A stretch of DNA of 64,000 bases from Delphinapterus leucas (GCF_002288925.2 NW_022098050.1:2216725-2280724), one strand, 5' to 3'; shown: positions 24,231 through 35,480, numbered from the stretch's first letter. Made by a program: numbers and translations. The notes: generated by a model not told the origin, from the letters alone.

Positions 24231-24735
24231 AAAATCACACGAAAATTAATAAGCTAATTTTAAATTTTACCTTTACCGAGGGAAATAAATGTAGGAAGTG
24301 GGTAAAAGAAGGTTAGAAGACCCTATGATCACATTTGGCCCTAGTTTCCTGATTAAGTTTTCATCCTCTCTCATCTTTTTGGTTAAAACCAAATGCTCTA
24401 ATGTTATTGATGATAGCTCTAGTACTTTAACTTTAAATTAAATAAATGAATCAAATGATAGGTAGTGTGACTACTGAAATCATTTGATTATCAGAAGACA
24501 TGATAAACTTATTTTTTTCTGTGTCAGATTCTAAAAGTCATTAATCCCCAGCAGGGCTTGTTTTTCAAAGCTTATTGAAAATTACAGTACTGCAGTTTTA
24601 TTTGTACAACTGTAATTATTATTATAGCTTACAAATGTCATCAGATAGTTTTTATTTTATCACAGGAATTTGATCATATATGAATATTTGATTATATTCA
24701 TGATTTATTTTCAAGTAGGATAATGGTTATGTTTT
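24231..24735. other. No recognised feature
   Basis: AT-rich DNA up to the L1 target site. No gene or repeat recognised. Confidence 0.5.
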
Positions 24736-26216
24736 AAAATGGCCTTTTTAAAATTTATTTTTCTCTTTTTTATTGAATGAAAGATTCTTTACATTTTATA
24801 GTGTTTTACAATTTTCAGAAGTTTCACACGAATGATTTCATGTAATCTCATAATAACCCTTTTTACCCCACCCCATATTGTCCCTCCCCTCTCCCCCCTC
24901 GCCACTGGTAACCACTAGTTTGTTCTCTACATCTGTGAATCTGCTTCTTTTTTGTGTTATTCAGTAGTTTGTTGTATTTTTTAGATTCCACATATAAGTG
25001 ATATCATACAGTGTTTGCCTTTCTCTGTCTGACTTATTTCACTTAGCATAATGTCCTCCAAATCCAGCATCTTGCTGCAAATGGCAAAATTTCATTCTTT
25101 TTTATGGCTGAGTAGTATTCCATTGTTTATCTATGTACCGCATCTTCTTTGTCAGTTCTTCTGTTGATGGATACTTAGGTTGCCTTCATACCTTGGCAAT
25201 TGTGAATAATGCTGCTTTGAACATTGGGGTGCATGTATTTTTCTGAATTACATTTTCATTTTTTTTGGATACATACCCAGGAGTGGAATTTCTGGGTCAT
25301 ATGGTATTTTTATTTTCAGTTTTTTGAGAAACCTCCATACTGTTTTCCACCAATTTACATTCCCAACAACAATGTACTAGGGTTCCCTCTTATCAGCTTT
25401 CCTCGTCAACATTTGTAATTTGTGTTCTTTTTCATAATAGCCATTCTAACTGGTGTGAGGTCATATCTCATTGTGATTTTGATTTGCATTTCCCTGATGA
25501 TTAGTGATGTTGAGCATCTTTTCATGTGCCTGTTGGCCATCTGCATTTCCTCTTTGGAAAAATGTCTGTTCAGTTCTTCTACTCATTTTTTAATTGGCTT
25601 GGTTTTTTGTTGGGTTTTTTTTGATGTTGAGTTGTATGAGCTGTTTATTTTTTTATTTTTAAACATCTTTATTGGAGTATAATTGCTTTACAATGCTGTG
25701 TTAGTTTCTGCTTTATAACAAAATGGATCAGTTATACATATACTTATGTCCCCATATCTCTTCTCTCTTGCATCTCCCTCCCTCCCTCCCTCCCTATTCC
25801 ACCCCTCTAGGTGGTCACAAAACACCGAGCTGATCTCCTTGTGCTCTGTGGCTGCTTCCCAGTAGCTATCTATTTTACGTTTGGTAGTGTATATATATCC
25901 ATGCCACTCTCTCACTTTGTCACAGCTTACACTTCCCCCTCCCCATATCCTCAAGTCCATGCTCTAGTAGGTCTATGTCTTTATTCCTGTCTTGCCCCTA
26001 GGTTCGTCATGACCTTTTTTTTTTTCTTAGATTCCATATATATGCGTTAGCATACGGTATTTGTTTTTCTCTTTCTGATTTACTTCACTCTGTATGACAG
26101 ACTCTAGGTCCCTCCACCTCACTACAAATAACTCAATTTCGTTTCTTTTTATGGCTGAGTAATATTCCATTGTATATATGTGCCACATCTTCTTTATCCG
26201 TTCATCCGATGATGGA

Positions 26217-26467
26217 CACATAGGTTGCTTCCATGTCCTGACTATTGTAAATAGAGCTGCTATGAACATTGTGGTACATGACTCTTTTTGAATTATGGTT
26301 TTCTCAGCATATGTGCCCAGGAGTGGGATTGCTGGGTCGTATGGTAGTTCTATTTTTAGTTTTTTTAAGAAACCTCCATACTGTTCTCCATAGTGGCTGT
26401 ATCAATTTACATTCCCATCAACAGTGCAAGAGTGTTCCCTTTTCTCCACACCCTCTCCAGCATTTAT
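26217..26467. repeat. First copy of a perfect 251-bp direct repeat beside the gap
   Basis: By eye this segment of L1 is identical to 26651-26901, an offset of 434 bases. The two copies flank the N gap. Perfect identity inside an element that otherwise shows many differences from its relatives points to an assembly duplication. Confidence 0.9.
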
Positions 26468-26469
26468 AG

Positions 26470-26569
26470 NNNNNNNNNNNNNNNNNNNNNNNNNNNNNNN
26501 NNNNNNNNNNNNNNNNNNNNNNNNNNNNNNNNNNNNNNNNNNNNNNNNNNNNNNNNNNNNNNNNNNNNN
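26470..26569. other. Assembly gap, 100 N
   Basis: Exactly 100 N, a usual placeholder for a gap of unknown size. Open frames read across it are meaningless. Confidence 0.99.
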
Positions 26570-26655
26570 ATAGCAGCTCTATTTACAATAGTCAGGACAT
26601 GGAAGCAACCTATGTGTCCATCATCGGATGAACGGATAAAGAAGATGTGGCACAT
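26570..26655. repeat. 86-bp inverted copy directly after the gap
   Basis: Its reverse complement equals 26178-26263. With the direct copy at 26651-26697 it forms a 47-bp-arm hairpin with a loop of about 34 bases. This looks like a fold-back or mis-joined contig end. Confidence 0.9.
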
Positions 26656-26901
26656 AGGTTGCTTCCATGTCCTGACTATTGTAAATAGAGCTGCTATGAA
26701 CATTGTGGTACATGACTCTTTTTGAATTATGGTTTTCTCAGCATATGTGCCCAGGAGTGGGATTGCTGGGTCGTATGGTAGTTCTATTTTTAGTTTTTTT
26801 AAGAAACCTCCATACTGTTCTCCATAGTGGCTGTATCAATTTACATTCCCATCAACAGTGCAAGAGTGTTCCCTTTTCTCCACACCCTCTCCAGCATTTA
26901 T
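26651..26901. repeat. Second copy of the 251-bp direct repeat
   Basis: Identical by eye to 26217-26467. After it the L1 continues normally (ttgtttctagaatttttgat), so this copy is the one joined to the rest of the element. Confidence 0.9.
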
Positions 26902-26962
26902 TGTTTCTAGAATTTTTGATGATGGCCATTCTGACTGATGTGAGATGATATCTCATTGTAGT

Positions 26963-27829
26963 TTAGATTTGCATTTCTCTAATGATTAATGATGTTAAGC
27001 ATTCTTTCATGTGTTTGTTGGCAATCTGTATACCTTCTTTGGAGAAATGTCTATTTAGGTCTTCTGCCCATTTTTGAATTGGGTTGTTTGGTTTTTTGAA
27101 ATTGAGCTGTATGAGCTGCTTGTAAATTTTGGAGATTAATCCTTTGTCAGTTGCTTCATTTGCAAATATTTTCTCCCATTCTGAGGGCTGTCTTTTCGTC
27201 TTGTTTATGGTTTCCTTTGCTGTGCAAAATCTTTGACGTTTCAGTAGGTCCCATTTGTTTATTTTTGTTTTTATTTCCATTTCTCTAGGAGGTGGGTCAA
27301 AAAGGATCTTGCTGTGATTTATGTCATAGAGTGTTCTGCCTGTGTTTTCCTCTAAGAGTTTTATAGTATCTGGCCTTACATTTAGGTCTTTAATCCATTT
27401 TGTGTTTAGTTTTCTGTATGATGTTAAGGAGTGTTCTAATTTCATTCTTTTACATGTAGCTGTCCAGTTTTCCCAGCACCACGTGTTGAAGAGGCTGTCT
27501 TTTCTCCACTGTATATTCTTGCCTCCTTTATCAAAGATAAGGTGACCATATGTGCGTGGGTTTATCTCTGGGCTTTCTATCCTGTTCCATTGATCTATCT
27601 TTCTGTTTTTGTGCCAGTACCATACTGTCTTGATTACTGTAGCTTTGTAGTATAGTCTGAAGTCAGGGAGCGTTTCCATACAAATTGTGAAATTTTTTGT
27701 TCTAGTTCTGTGAAAAATGCCAGTGGTAGTTTGATAGTCATTGCATTGAATCTGTAGATTGCTTTGGGTAGTATAGTCATTTTCACAATGTTGATTCTTC
27801 CAGTCCAAGAACATGGTATATCTCTCCAT
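26963..27829 (-). pseudogene. L1 ORF2p C-terminal half, longest open frame of the window
   Basis: An open frame of 288 codons in the nested L1. Its middle and end read as standard mammalian L1 ORF2p downstream of the [21 protein letters not shown], then [52 protein letters not shown] and [20 protein letters not shown]. The first about 55 residues are out of the family frame, which shows a frameshift near 27660 (family residues [18 protein letters not shown] continue in another frame at 27634-27858). It lacks the endonuclease and the RT catalytic motif, and the element is 5' truncated, so it encodes no working enzyme. Confidence 0.85.
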
Positions 27830-28591
27830 CTATTTGTATTATCTTTAATTTCTTTCATCAGTGTCTTATAATTTTCTACATAAAGGTCTTTTGCCTCCTT
27901 AGGTAGGTTTATTCCTAGGTATTTTATTCTTTTTGTTGCAGTGGTAAATGGGAGTGTTTTCTTAATTTCACTTTAAGATTTTTCATCATTAGTGTATAGG
28001 AATGCAAGAGATTTCTGTGCATTAATTTTGTATCCTGCTACTTTACCAAATTCATTGATTAGTGTATGAGCTAATCAATGAATATATGTTGGGTACTAAC
28101 GCTTTATCAGTCATATCATTTGAAAATATCTTCTTCCATTTAGTATGTTGTCTTTTCATTTCATCAGTGTTTTCCTTTGCTGTGCAGAAGCTTTTAAATT
28201 TAATTAGGTCCCATTTGTTTATTTTTGTTTTTATTTCCATTACTCTAGGAGATGGATCCAAAACAATATTGCTGTGATTTATGTCAAAGACTGTTCTGCC
28301 TCTATTTTCTTCTAGGAGTTTTATAGTGTCCGCTCTTACATTTAGGTCTTTAATCCATTTTGAGTTTATTTTTGTGTATGGTGTTAGAGAGTGTTCTAAT
28401 TTCATTCTTTTACATGTAGCTGTCCAGTTTTCCCAGCACCACTTATTGAAGAGACTGTCTTTTCTCCATTGTATACTCTCACCTCCTTTGTCATAGATTG
28501 ATTGACCTTGATAAGTGTGTGGGTTTATTTTGGGGCTTGGGTTTATTTTCGGGCTCTGTATTCTGTTACATTGATCTATGTGTGATTTTGA

Positions 28592-29512
28592 TACACCACA
28601 TTGATGAATTGAAGAATAAAAATCATATGATCATCTCAATAGATACAGAAAAAGCTTTTGATAAAATTCAACATCCATTTATGATAAGAACTCTCCAGAA
28701 AATGGGCATAGTGTGAACATACCTTAACATAATAAAGGCCATATATGACAAACCCACAGCTAACGTCATACTCAATGGTGAAAAGCTGAAAGCATTTTGT
28801 CTAAGATTAGGAACAAGACAAGGATGTCCACTCTTGCCACTTTTTTTCAACACAGTTTTTAAAGTCCTAGCCACAGCAGTCAGAGAAGAAAAAGAAATAA
28901 AAGGAATCCAGATTGGAAAGGAAGAAGTAAAACTGTCACTGTTTGCAGATGACATGATATTATACACAGAAAATCCTAAAGACACCACCAGAAAACTACT
29001 AGAACTTATCAGTGAATTTGGTAAAGTTGCAGGATACAAAATTAATGAATAGAAATCTGTTGCATTTCTATATACCAACAACAAACTATCAGAAAGAGAA
29101 ATTAAGGAAACAGTCCCACTTACCATCACATCAAAAAGCATAAAATACCTAGGGATAAAACTACCTAAGGACGTAAAAGACCCCAGAAAACTATAAGACA
29201 CTGATGAAAGAAATTGAAGACAACACAAACAGATGGAAAGACATACTGTGTTCTTGGATTGGAAGAATTGATATTGTTAAAATGACCATACTACCCAAGG
29301 CAGTCTATAGATTCAGTGCAATCCCTATCAAAATACCAATGGCATTTTTCACAGAACCAGAGCAAATAATTTCAAATTTTGTGTGGAAACAAAAAAGACC
29401 CTGAATAGCCAAAATAATCTTGAGAAAGAAGATCAGAACTGTAGGCATCACACTTTTCGACTTCAGACTATAGTACAAAGCTACAGTAATCATAACAGTA
29501 TGGTACTAGCAC
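28592..29512 (+). pseudogene. Inverted L1 ORF2p reverse transcriptase piece
   Basis: Sense ORF2 sequence within the twin-primed L1. It includes [14 protein letters not shown] (within 28498-28716), the catalytic motif as [20 protein letters not shown] (FADD in place of the usual YADD or FADD of the family) at 28834-29052, and [20 protein letters not shown] at 29204-29404. Stops and frameshifts separate these blocks. It is the inverted 5' end of the L1 whose 3' part runs on the minus strand to the left. Confidence 0.85.
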
Positions 29513-29528
29513 AAAATGACCTTCTTAA

Positions 29529-31189
29529 TTTTTAGAAATATAAACTGAACTAGTTTATGTATGAAAGATACTTATATGGAATTTGTATAAAATATTATGA
29601 GGGGAGGGTGAATGGGAATGGAGAGGAAACAAGATTGTCTATAGCTTATTGTTTGAGGCTGTGCAATATATACATGGGTGTTCATTTTACTCCTTTCTCT
29701 ATTTTTGTATATGCTTGAGTTTTTACATAGTAATGTGTTAAAATATTTTCCATTTTTGCCTTTGTGATATTATTTTTTTGCCAAGGATGGAGCAGAAGGT
29801 CAAATAGAATATTGATATTTTGAATTTCCAATTTCAAAGCTCCTACCAGGAGCTTTAAATGTAAAAGTTGCATGTGGTGGTTTGGTGATAAAGAACTTTG
29901 GTGAAGAGACCAGACTGAGTGTAATGATAATTCCACTGAGATCTTGAAATACTCCTATTTGAAGAGCAAAAATGTCCTACTGGGTGTTCCAAAGAAGAGC
30001 AAAGTTTGTGAGAAGGCCAAGGACAAGTTGAATATCATATTAAAAGTACTGATGAGATTGAAAATGATACTTGGGTCCTTCTGGGTGACAGACTGTCTTA
30101 AATTCTTTCTCAACTGTACCATCATATTTTCTTCCCTTTTTATCATTTTGTATAACTTTTTTTGTTCAGTGTTAGCTTGTTAAATGATATGTTTTAAGCT
30201 GGTTATTAATTCACTTTGGTTTTGCAAGAGTAACACTTCCTGATATTCTGTTTTGAGCTCATAACATATTTGCATGTACTTTTTAAAATCCTGATTATTA
30301 ATGGTTTACCTTTAATGAAGGTAATAGCATTTTCTTTATGAAAACAGGAAAACACTGTGAAGCTAAAGCAGAACTGTACTTTCTTGCTTTTTTCTGGTAA
30401 TGCCCCTTGGATATAAGAATTCAGTTAGTTATTTGCCCTTTCTAATTTTACTAACCATTTCAGAGAAGTTGGTTCAGCACAATCATTGCCAGTTCTACTC
30501 CAAATCAAGAAATCTTTTAAATATCCTTAAAAGCTACCATAATAAGCCCTTGGCATTGTGTGTCTTTAGGGGATAGTTTTCTTTTTCAGGTATTATATTT
30601 ACTTAATGACATGAAGACTGAGTGGAGGAGGATGCAATAACTTTGCCCAGGAAGATGGAGAAGAAGAGTGGCCACTTGGATCAGTTAGATTTTTAGGAAA
30701 AATGAACATTTTAATGGCCTTGTGATTTTCATCAAACCATTTGGAAGGCCGTCCTAACTTACGAGTGGGTTCCTTTGAGTTTGCATCAAAAGCGCAGGGC
30801 ACTTTCTTGTTATCCTTATCAAGGGTTTGACAGAGTGTTTACTCAGTGAATGTTTGTGAGTTTAAAAAAACTGAAGTGCTATTTGATGGCTTTCTTGGTC
30901 ATTGCTGCAAGAAGATGACATTTATGGTGAGAGCATACTGTGATATATTCATATGGATCCTTTTATGATGTTCCTAGTTCTAGTATCAATACAAAGTACC
31001 ACCTCATCACAGGTGACTACTTCAGTCTGTTTTCCATATAGAGTTCTCATTGCCCTATAGAGTACAAGGCTGGAATTCTTTCAGTGGTACTGTTCTTCTA
31101 ATGATTTTTCTTTAATTTTTTGGTTTTAGTTCTCTTGGTGCCAGGCTTACAGTAAACATTAATTGCTGTTTATAAATCGAATGGATGAA
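29529..31189. other. No recognised gene; single-copy-looking DNA
   Basis: Short frames at 29682-29936 minus, 29944-30183 plus and 30599-30802 minus have no recognised domain. The last, containing RKLGRPSKWFDENHKAIKMF, lacks a plausible splice frame and I do not call it. Confidence 0.45.
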
Positions 31190-31390
31190 GGAATAATTGC
31201 TAGCTGTGTCACATGGGGAATGTTAAAGTTCTCTGAATGTAAGTTTCTTCATATGTACAACAGAGGTGATACTACCTAACTTTAAAGATGTTAGTAAGAT
31301 AGATAGATATAGCTTATATAAGTTATATATCAATCTTTCTATCTTGCATAGCACAGTAATTGGCAGATCATAGGTACCAAGGAAATGTTA
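31190..31390 (+). repeat. MIR SINE fragment
   Basis: Degraded sense MIR: 'tgctagctgtgtcacatgg', 'gtaagtttcttcatatgtac', 'gatactacctaactttaaag', then 'gcacagtaattggcagatc'. A small (GATA)-like stretch lies inside. Confidence 0.65.
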
Positions 31391-31567
31391 GTCCTCTCTT
31401 CTCCCATCGTACCTTGTACTTTTAAAGGGATGTTGCTCACATCCGTACATGTTGCACACTGGACAACTTCATAGGGTGACATTCATGTAGCATATAATAT
31501 GGATGGCACCACTGAAGATATGTGACCTGAAAAACTAAATAATGACTTTGCATTTTTAACACTCTGT

Positions 31568-31722
31568 GCCAGTGATTCTGAAAATGTGAGCAGTTAAAAA
31601 CTCTTGCATCAGAATTAACTAGAAGTGATTTCTAAAAATGCAGATTCCTGTGTCCCTCCAGATCTGCATAAGCAGAATTCCTTGAGGTAGAACACATAGA
31701 TCTGTATTTTAAACAGCTCCTC
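31568..31722 (+). repeat. MER5A-like hAT DNA transposon relic
   Basis: Order of blocks as in MER5A: 'gccagtgattctgaaaatgt', 'cttgcatcagaattaac', 'aaaatgcagattcctgtg', 'tagatctgtattttaaac'. It is a non-autonomous, short fossil. Confidence 0.6.
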
Positions 31723-31724
31723 AA

Positions 31725-31784
31725 ATAATTATTTTAATAGCTGTATTGTGATATAATTCACATACCAAACAATTTACCTATTTC
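31725..31784 (-). repeat. Short L1M 3' end, antisense
   Basis: 'tagctgtattgtgatataat' and 'cacataccaaacaatttac' are the complement of an old L1 3' end. The RAD23B retrocopy landed at its edge. Confidence 0.7.
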
Positions 31785-31799
31785 GCCCAAGTCTTTCTT
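31785..31799. repeat. Target-site duplication, 3' side of the RAD23B retrocopy
   Basis: gcccaagtctttctt, identical to 34305-34319. It directly abuts the poly(A) tail (poly(T) on plus). Confidence 0.95.
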
Positions 31800-34304
31800 T
31801 TCTTTTCTTTTTTTTGCTATTAAGATTTTTCTTTTAATATTCCATGAGATGTCTTGATTGTACATTTTCCAAAGCACTTTTCCAGCCGCATCTCCCAACC
31901 CTTCCAAAAGATTTCTCCAGTCTGTCCAGTGCAATAAAAGATGCTTGATTATAGTTCTGTCCACCTTCTCTTTTCGAAAGCAAATAATCCTAAATGACTT
32001 TAATGGTCATACATTCTTATCTAATAAGGAAAAACATTTACAAATATCAGAAACTCAGTTTTGAGACACTTGCATTAAGTGTGAACTGAATCAGCATTTT
32101 GTGGGTTTTAAAAAAGGCAGCAGTTCGAATTCAGGACTTGCTGACAAACACATTTCTGCTGAGGGAAGGGGAAGACAGGGATGGTGAATGCTGCATTTCT
32201 CCATTGGCCCCAAAGTGCTAATTCCACAAAGGGATACATCAAAAGCAAACATGCAACTGTGGTTTTAAAGCTTTTTACTGCAATATAACAATGAAGTAAA
32301 CAGTAATTAGACACCTACCAATTTTCCCCCCAAAACAAAGCAAAAAAATATATAAACAGGAAAATAACTCTGCCTATACTTGTACAGCTTCTCAAATCAT
32401 ATTAGAAGGGTCTCACATTCAATGATCAAGAAATTTAAAATAGCAGTAATTATTTTCATTTTAAGAAAAGATTCCCCCTCTACCCCCTCAACCCCAAGTA
32501 TTTATCATGAAAGAATGGGCTTTCTTACACATTAATTTTATACCTATTTGAAGCAGCAACAGTAACCATCAGTAATTTGGCATTTCTGTTTACAGTTGCT
32601 CCAATTTTTTTTTTTTTCAATTTCACAAAGCCATTATCCAGTGTTGCCATAGAATAGGGACCATAGATTCTAGGTAGCAAAGACTCTTTCTGAAACCAAT
32701 GTTAAGTCAAAGAAGTATAAAGCAGGGCATTACACTAAGTTTCTGGATCTAGTACACTACATGAGTGAAACCCAGGAAAAGTTACCTACTGTTTTATAGA
32801 AGAAATAAAGACCTGCAAAAGCTGACTTTTGGTTGTACAATATTGTACACGCTGTGTGGATTTGTGGCATCTGCTAACTGAAGCAGGCATGCACGGTGTT
32901 CATCCCCGCCCTGCATTCTAGATCCCCTCTTCCCACCCCCAACAATCCACTACCTTATACCAAGTATGTGGACATGAGCCCAAGTCATCCCAGACGATCC
33001 AGTGAACAAAGTTAGTGTAATGCACTGGTGTGAAGTGTGAGATGAATAAAAGTCCCTTTCGATCTTCATCAAAGTTTTGCTGTAGAAGAAAATTGGCAGC
33101 CAAGTTCTCATTCCTCTCACGAGCAAAATATGCGTGTATCACAAGTCCTTCAGGAAATCCTAATGCCTTTAACCTTTCTATAGCTTCTTCTTCCTGAGGC
33201 GTTATTTGAATGTAGTTCATATGACCACTTCCAGCTTCTGCAATTCCTCCACTGCCACTTCCACCCCCTCCTCCTTGACCCCCCACTTCTTGAACTGGTT
33301 CAATATAACATCTGAATAAAATGCTCCTGATGGTGGCTAATTTGCTGCAGTAACTGAGGATTTTCTCGACCTATCTGTTGTAGCGATGCTGGAAGCAGGG
33401 AAGGATTCTGTTGAATCATTTGTCTCCTCTGTTCAAACTGAGGCTGATTCCGTAAAAATGCAAGAGGGTATGCTCCAGAACTTGTTGTAGTCGTTGCTGT
33501 CGTAGTTGCTGCAGCTGCAGCCACTGAAGACTGAGGAGCCCCACTACTCGCTGCTGGAGGGGGGTCAACCACGGCCTGACTTTCTCTGTCTCCGGGAATT
33601 CCCATTAAAAGATACTCCACTGCTCTGTCAGGGTTGTTGAAACTGGCTCTCAGGGCTGCGATTACTTGCTGTCGTTCATGGCCCATTGACATGATCTCAG
33701 TTACCATATTCTCCTAAGACTGACTTGTCACAAGTGCACTTGTTGCATCTTCAAAAAGGTTTGACCAAGAAGAATCACCTGATGTACTGTCAGTTGTTGT
33801 TGGGCTAGCAGCCACTGGTGTTTCTGCTGGCTTTTCTGCAGGTTTTTCTTGTTTCATTGCACTAGCAGGTGCAGGTTCAGAAGATGCTGTCGTTGATGCT
33901 GGAGTGACAGATGCAGGTGTGGGAGTGGGGGCCAAAGTGAGGGCAGGGGTTGGGGCCTGAGCCACAGCTGGTGCTGTGGAGGAACTAACTGTGGTAGTGG
34001 TGGCAGAATTAGATTGCTGAGTTGTAGCTGGTGCTGGTGGTGTCGCTGCTTTGGGTCTTGTCACCATAACTACCACGAAGTTTTTCTCATCAATTTTATA
34101 TTCTTTTAGAGCAGTATCATTATTGAGAATTTTGCCTGCTAAATTAATTTTTGACCTGCTACAGGAAAGGCATCTTTACCCTTTTCAGATTCAGTCTTCT
34201 CATTCAGTGCTCTTACCATCTCGTTTGGGTCGATGTCGATCTTGAAGATCTGCTGCTGGAGGGTCTTCAGGGTGACCAGTATGGTGCCGCTGCGCAGCAA
34301 CGCT
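31800..34304 (-). pseudogene. RAD23B (pseudogene): RAD23B processed pseudogene (retrocopy)
   Basis: An intronless copy of RAD23B mRNA. The parent is the ubiquitin-receptor partner of XPC in nucleotide excision repair that also shuttles ubiquitylated proteins to the proteasome. All family parts can be read in order on the minus strand: UBL domain (about 34080-34282), Pro/Thr/Ala/Ser-rich linker (33714-34076), UBA1 ([20 protein letters not shown], from about 33699), XPC-binding/STI1 part ([20 protein letters not shown]) and UBA2 ([19 protein letters not shown]). A 3'UTR of about 1.24 kb, an ATTAAA signal (31833-31838) and an A-rich tail (31800-31815) follow. A perfect 15-bp duplication flanks it. 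Breaks: start ATG is ATA (34280-34282); a one-base deletion in the UBL near 34145 creates a stop; a nonsense codon stands just before UBA1 (33714); a one-base insertion lies near 33300; the natural stop is CGA (33059-33061). It cannot make RAD23B. Confidence 0.96.
31833..31838 (-). terminator. Polyadenylation signal ATTAAA of the retrocopied mRNA
   Basis: Reads ATTAAA on the minus strand, about 17 bases before the A-rich tail. This is the normal spacing and shows which polyadenylation site the parental transcript used. Confidence 0.8.
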
Positions 34305-34319
34305 GCCCAAGTCTTTCTT
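34305..34319. repeat. Target-site duplication, 5' side of the RAD23B retrocopy
   Basis: gcccaagtctttctt, identical to 31785-31799. It marks the end of the inserted cDNA, which kept only about 22 bases of 5'UTR. Confidence 0.95.
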
Positions 34320-34589
34320 AATTATACTGAACCATTGCTCTCTTGGTTCCCTAGTTTAGTGCTCTTTGCCAGAGGAAAACAAAAAAAGAAATGCCCCCAC
34401 CCTTTTCTTTCTTTGTGATTCTTCGTGGCTCCAAAGTAGCAAATGTTTGTACACATTGTCTTGTACATGTTTCTTCTGGAACTTTCATCACAGTCCTTCA
34501 TTCTTAGGGCTTGATATCTATCTTTACTTCTACTAGTTTGCATGTGCGCATGCATGCGTGCACACAGAGATGCACACACACACACTCAG
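34320..34589. other. No gene; short (CA)-rich stretch
   Basis: Contains a small GCATGCGTGCACAC / (CA)n stretch at about 34545-34586, whose minus-strand frame (34322-34585) is repeat-driven. Confidence 0.5.
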
Positions 34590-34800
34590 GCTTAGAGTCA
34601 AATTAGGTTTGAACTGTGGGTCTACCACTTTTAGGCAAGATACACTCTCTTGGTTAACTGAAAAATGAGTTCATAGGGTTGTATGAGAATAAAATGGAAT
34701 GAAATGTAAGGTGCTTAGTATATTGTGTGACAAATGAGGCTAATAATACCTATTTCATCAAGCTGTGAGAATAAAGTGGAAGTTGCTTAGCATATTATGT
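34590..34800 (+). repeat. MIR SINE fragment(s)
   Basis: Blocks 'tgaactgtgggtctaccac', 'aggcaagatacactctctt', 'gggttgtatgagaataaaa' and 'aaggtgcttagtatattg'. A second similar tail ('aatacctatttcatcaagc', 'gttgcttagcatattatg') suggests two MIR pieces in tandem or an internal duplication. Confidence 0.65.
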
Positions 34801-34879
34801 GGAACATGCTGAACATCTGAAAATGATAGCTATAATTAAATTGGAGAGTAATATGCACCCCCTTATATTCCATAAAGTT

Positions 34880-35480
34880 ACTAATTTTAATAAATTCATC
34901 AAACATGTATTGATTACTTACTAAATGCAAGATACTGTGCCTATGGTGCGGTAGGGAACATAAATATAAATATTTCATGAGCTCTGCCCTGAAGGACCTT
35001 ACCATTTATACAGTACACAAATAACCACATATAATAAATATTTCATAATGGAATGATAGAATAAATGCTGGTGTAGATTTGCAAACAAATTGTTATCAGA
35101 ACACAGAGGAGAAAGAATTTTAATTTCAGACAGGGGTGAGGTCAGCTTTCATGAAGGAGGTAGGTAGTGTTTAGTCTGGGACTTCAAGGATGGTGAAAAT
35201 ATGGTTATGGAGAAAGGGAAGCCTAGTTTTGCTGGAGAATAGATACAGAATGGAGAGTTTAGGGGGATGTGCCTGAAAGGGGGATTGGATCTTGATCTTA
35301 GAGGTATCAAATGACAACCCACAAAGCCTTCAGATGACATGTTGTAGGCAGTTGAGAACTAGTAAAGATTTTTGAGGAAGGCAGTGACATCAGCTGATCT
35401 GTATCTTGGAAAAGTTACTTTAGCCGTATGTAGAATATATTCATGGTATAAGAGTTAGGAAATAGAAACTCCATTTATGT
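34880..35480 (+). repeat. Ancient interspersed repeat (same type as 16960-18330)
   Basis: 'gtattgattacttactaaat', 'gatactgtgcctatggtgc', 'gagctctgccctgaagg', then 'tgagaactagtaaagattt', 'aggcagtgacatcagctgat' and 'ggaaaagttactttagcc' follow the same order as in the 17-kb copy. Family not named. Confidence 0.5.

Larger units (their letters stand above)
25643..28062 (-). mobile_element. Younger 5'-truncated L1 nested in the older L1
   Basis: It begins with poly(T) and aacatctttattggagtata, then the 3'UTR with its (CCCT)n block (about 25771-25795), then the ORF2 C-terminal half in antisense, stopping inside the RT region near 'accaaattcattgattag'. A 10-bp duplication, tgtatgagct, flanks it (25633-25642 and 28063-28072), and the older L1 resumes directly after. 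It contains a 100-N gap with suspicious duplications, so its apparent length is unreliable. Confidence 0.9.
24752..29512 (-). mobile_element. Old L1 with twin-priming 5' inversion, split by a nested L1
   Basis: The left part (24752-25642, resuming 28073 to about 28588) is antisense L1 running from the 3' end back into ORF2. At about 28589 the orientation flips, and 28592-29512 is sense L1 covering the upstream reverse transcriptase part. The sense piece ends at a ggtactagcacaaaa block, and the antisense piece begins at the L1 position almost directly downstream of it, so the two were adjacent before inversion. The flanks share 16 bp with two mismatches (aaaatggcctttttaa at 24736-24751, aaaatgaccttcttaa at 29513-29528). 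Together this is the signature of one twin-primed insertion. Confidence 0.85.

Noticed and set aside
26393..26725. Open frames across the 100-N gap
   Set aside because: The middle is N and the outer parts are duplicated L1 ORF2, so no protein can be inferred.
30599..30802. 67-codon minus frame with RKLGRPSKWFDENHK as an exon
   Set aside because: I see no matching splice sites, repeat support or domain; the length fits chance.
31800..34304. RAD23B as a live gene
   Set aside because: There are no introns, the start codon is lost, there are frameshifts and a nonsense codon, and there is a poly(A) tail with target-site duplications.
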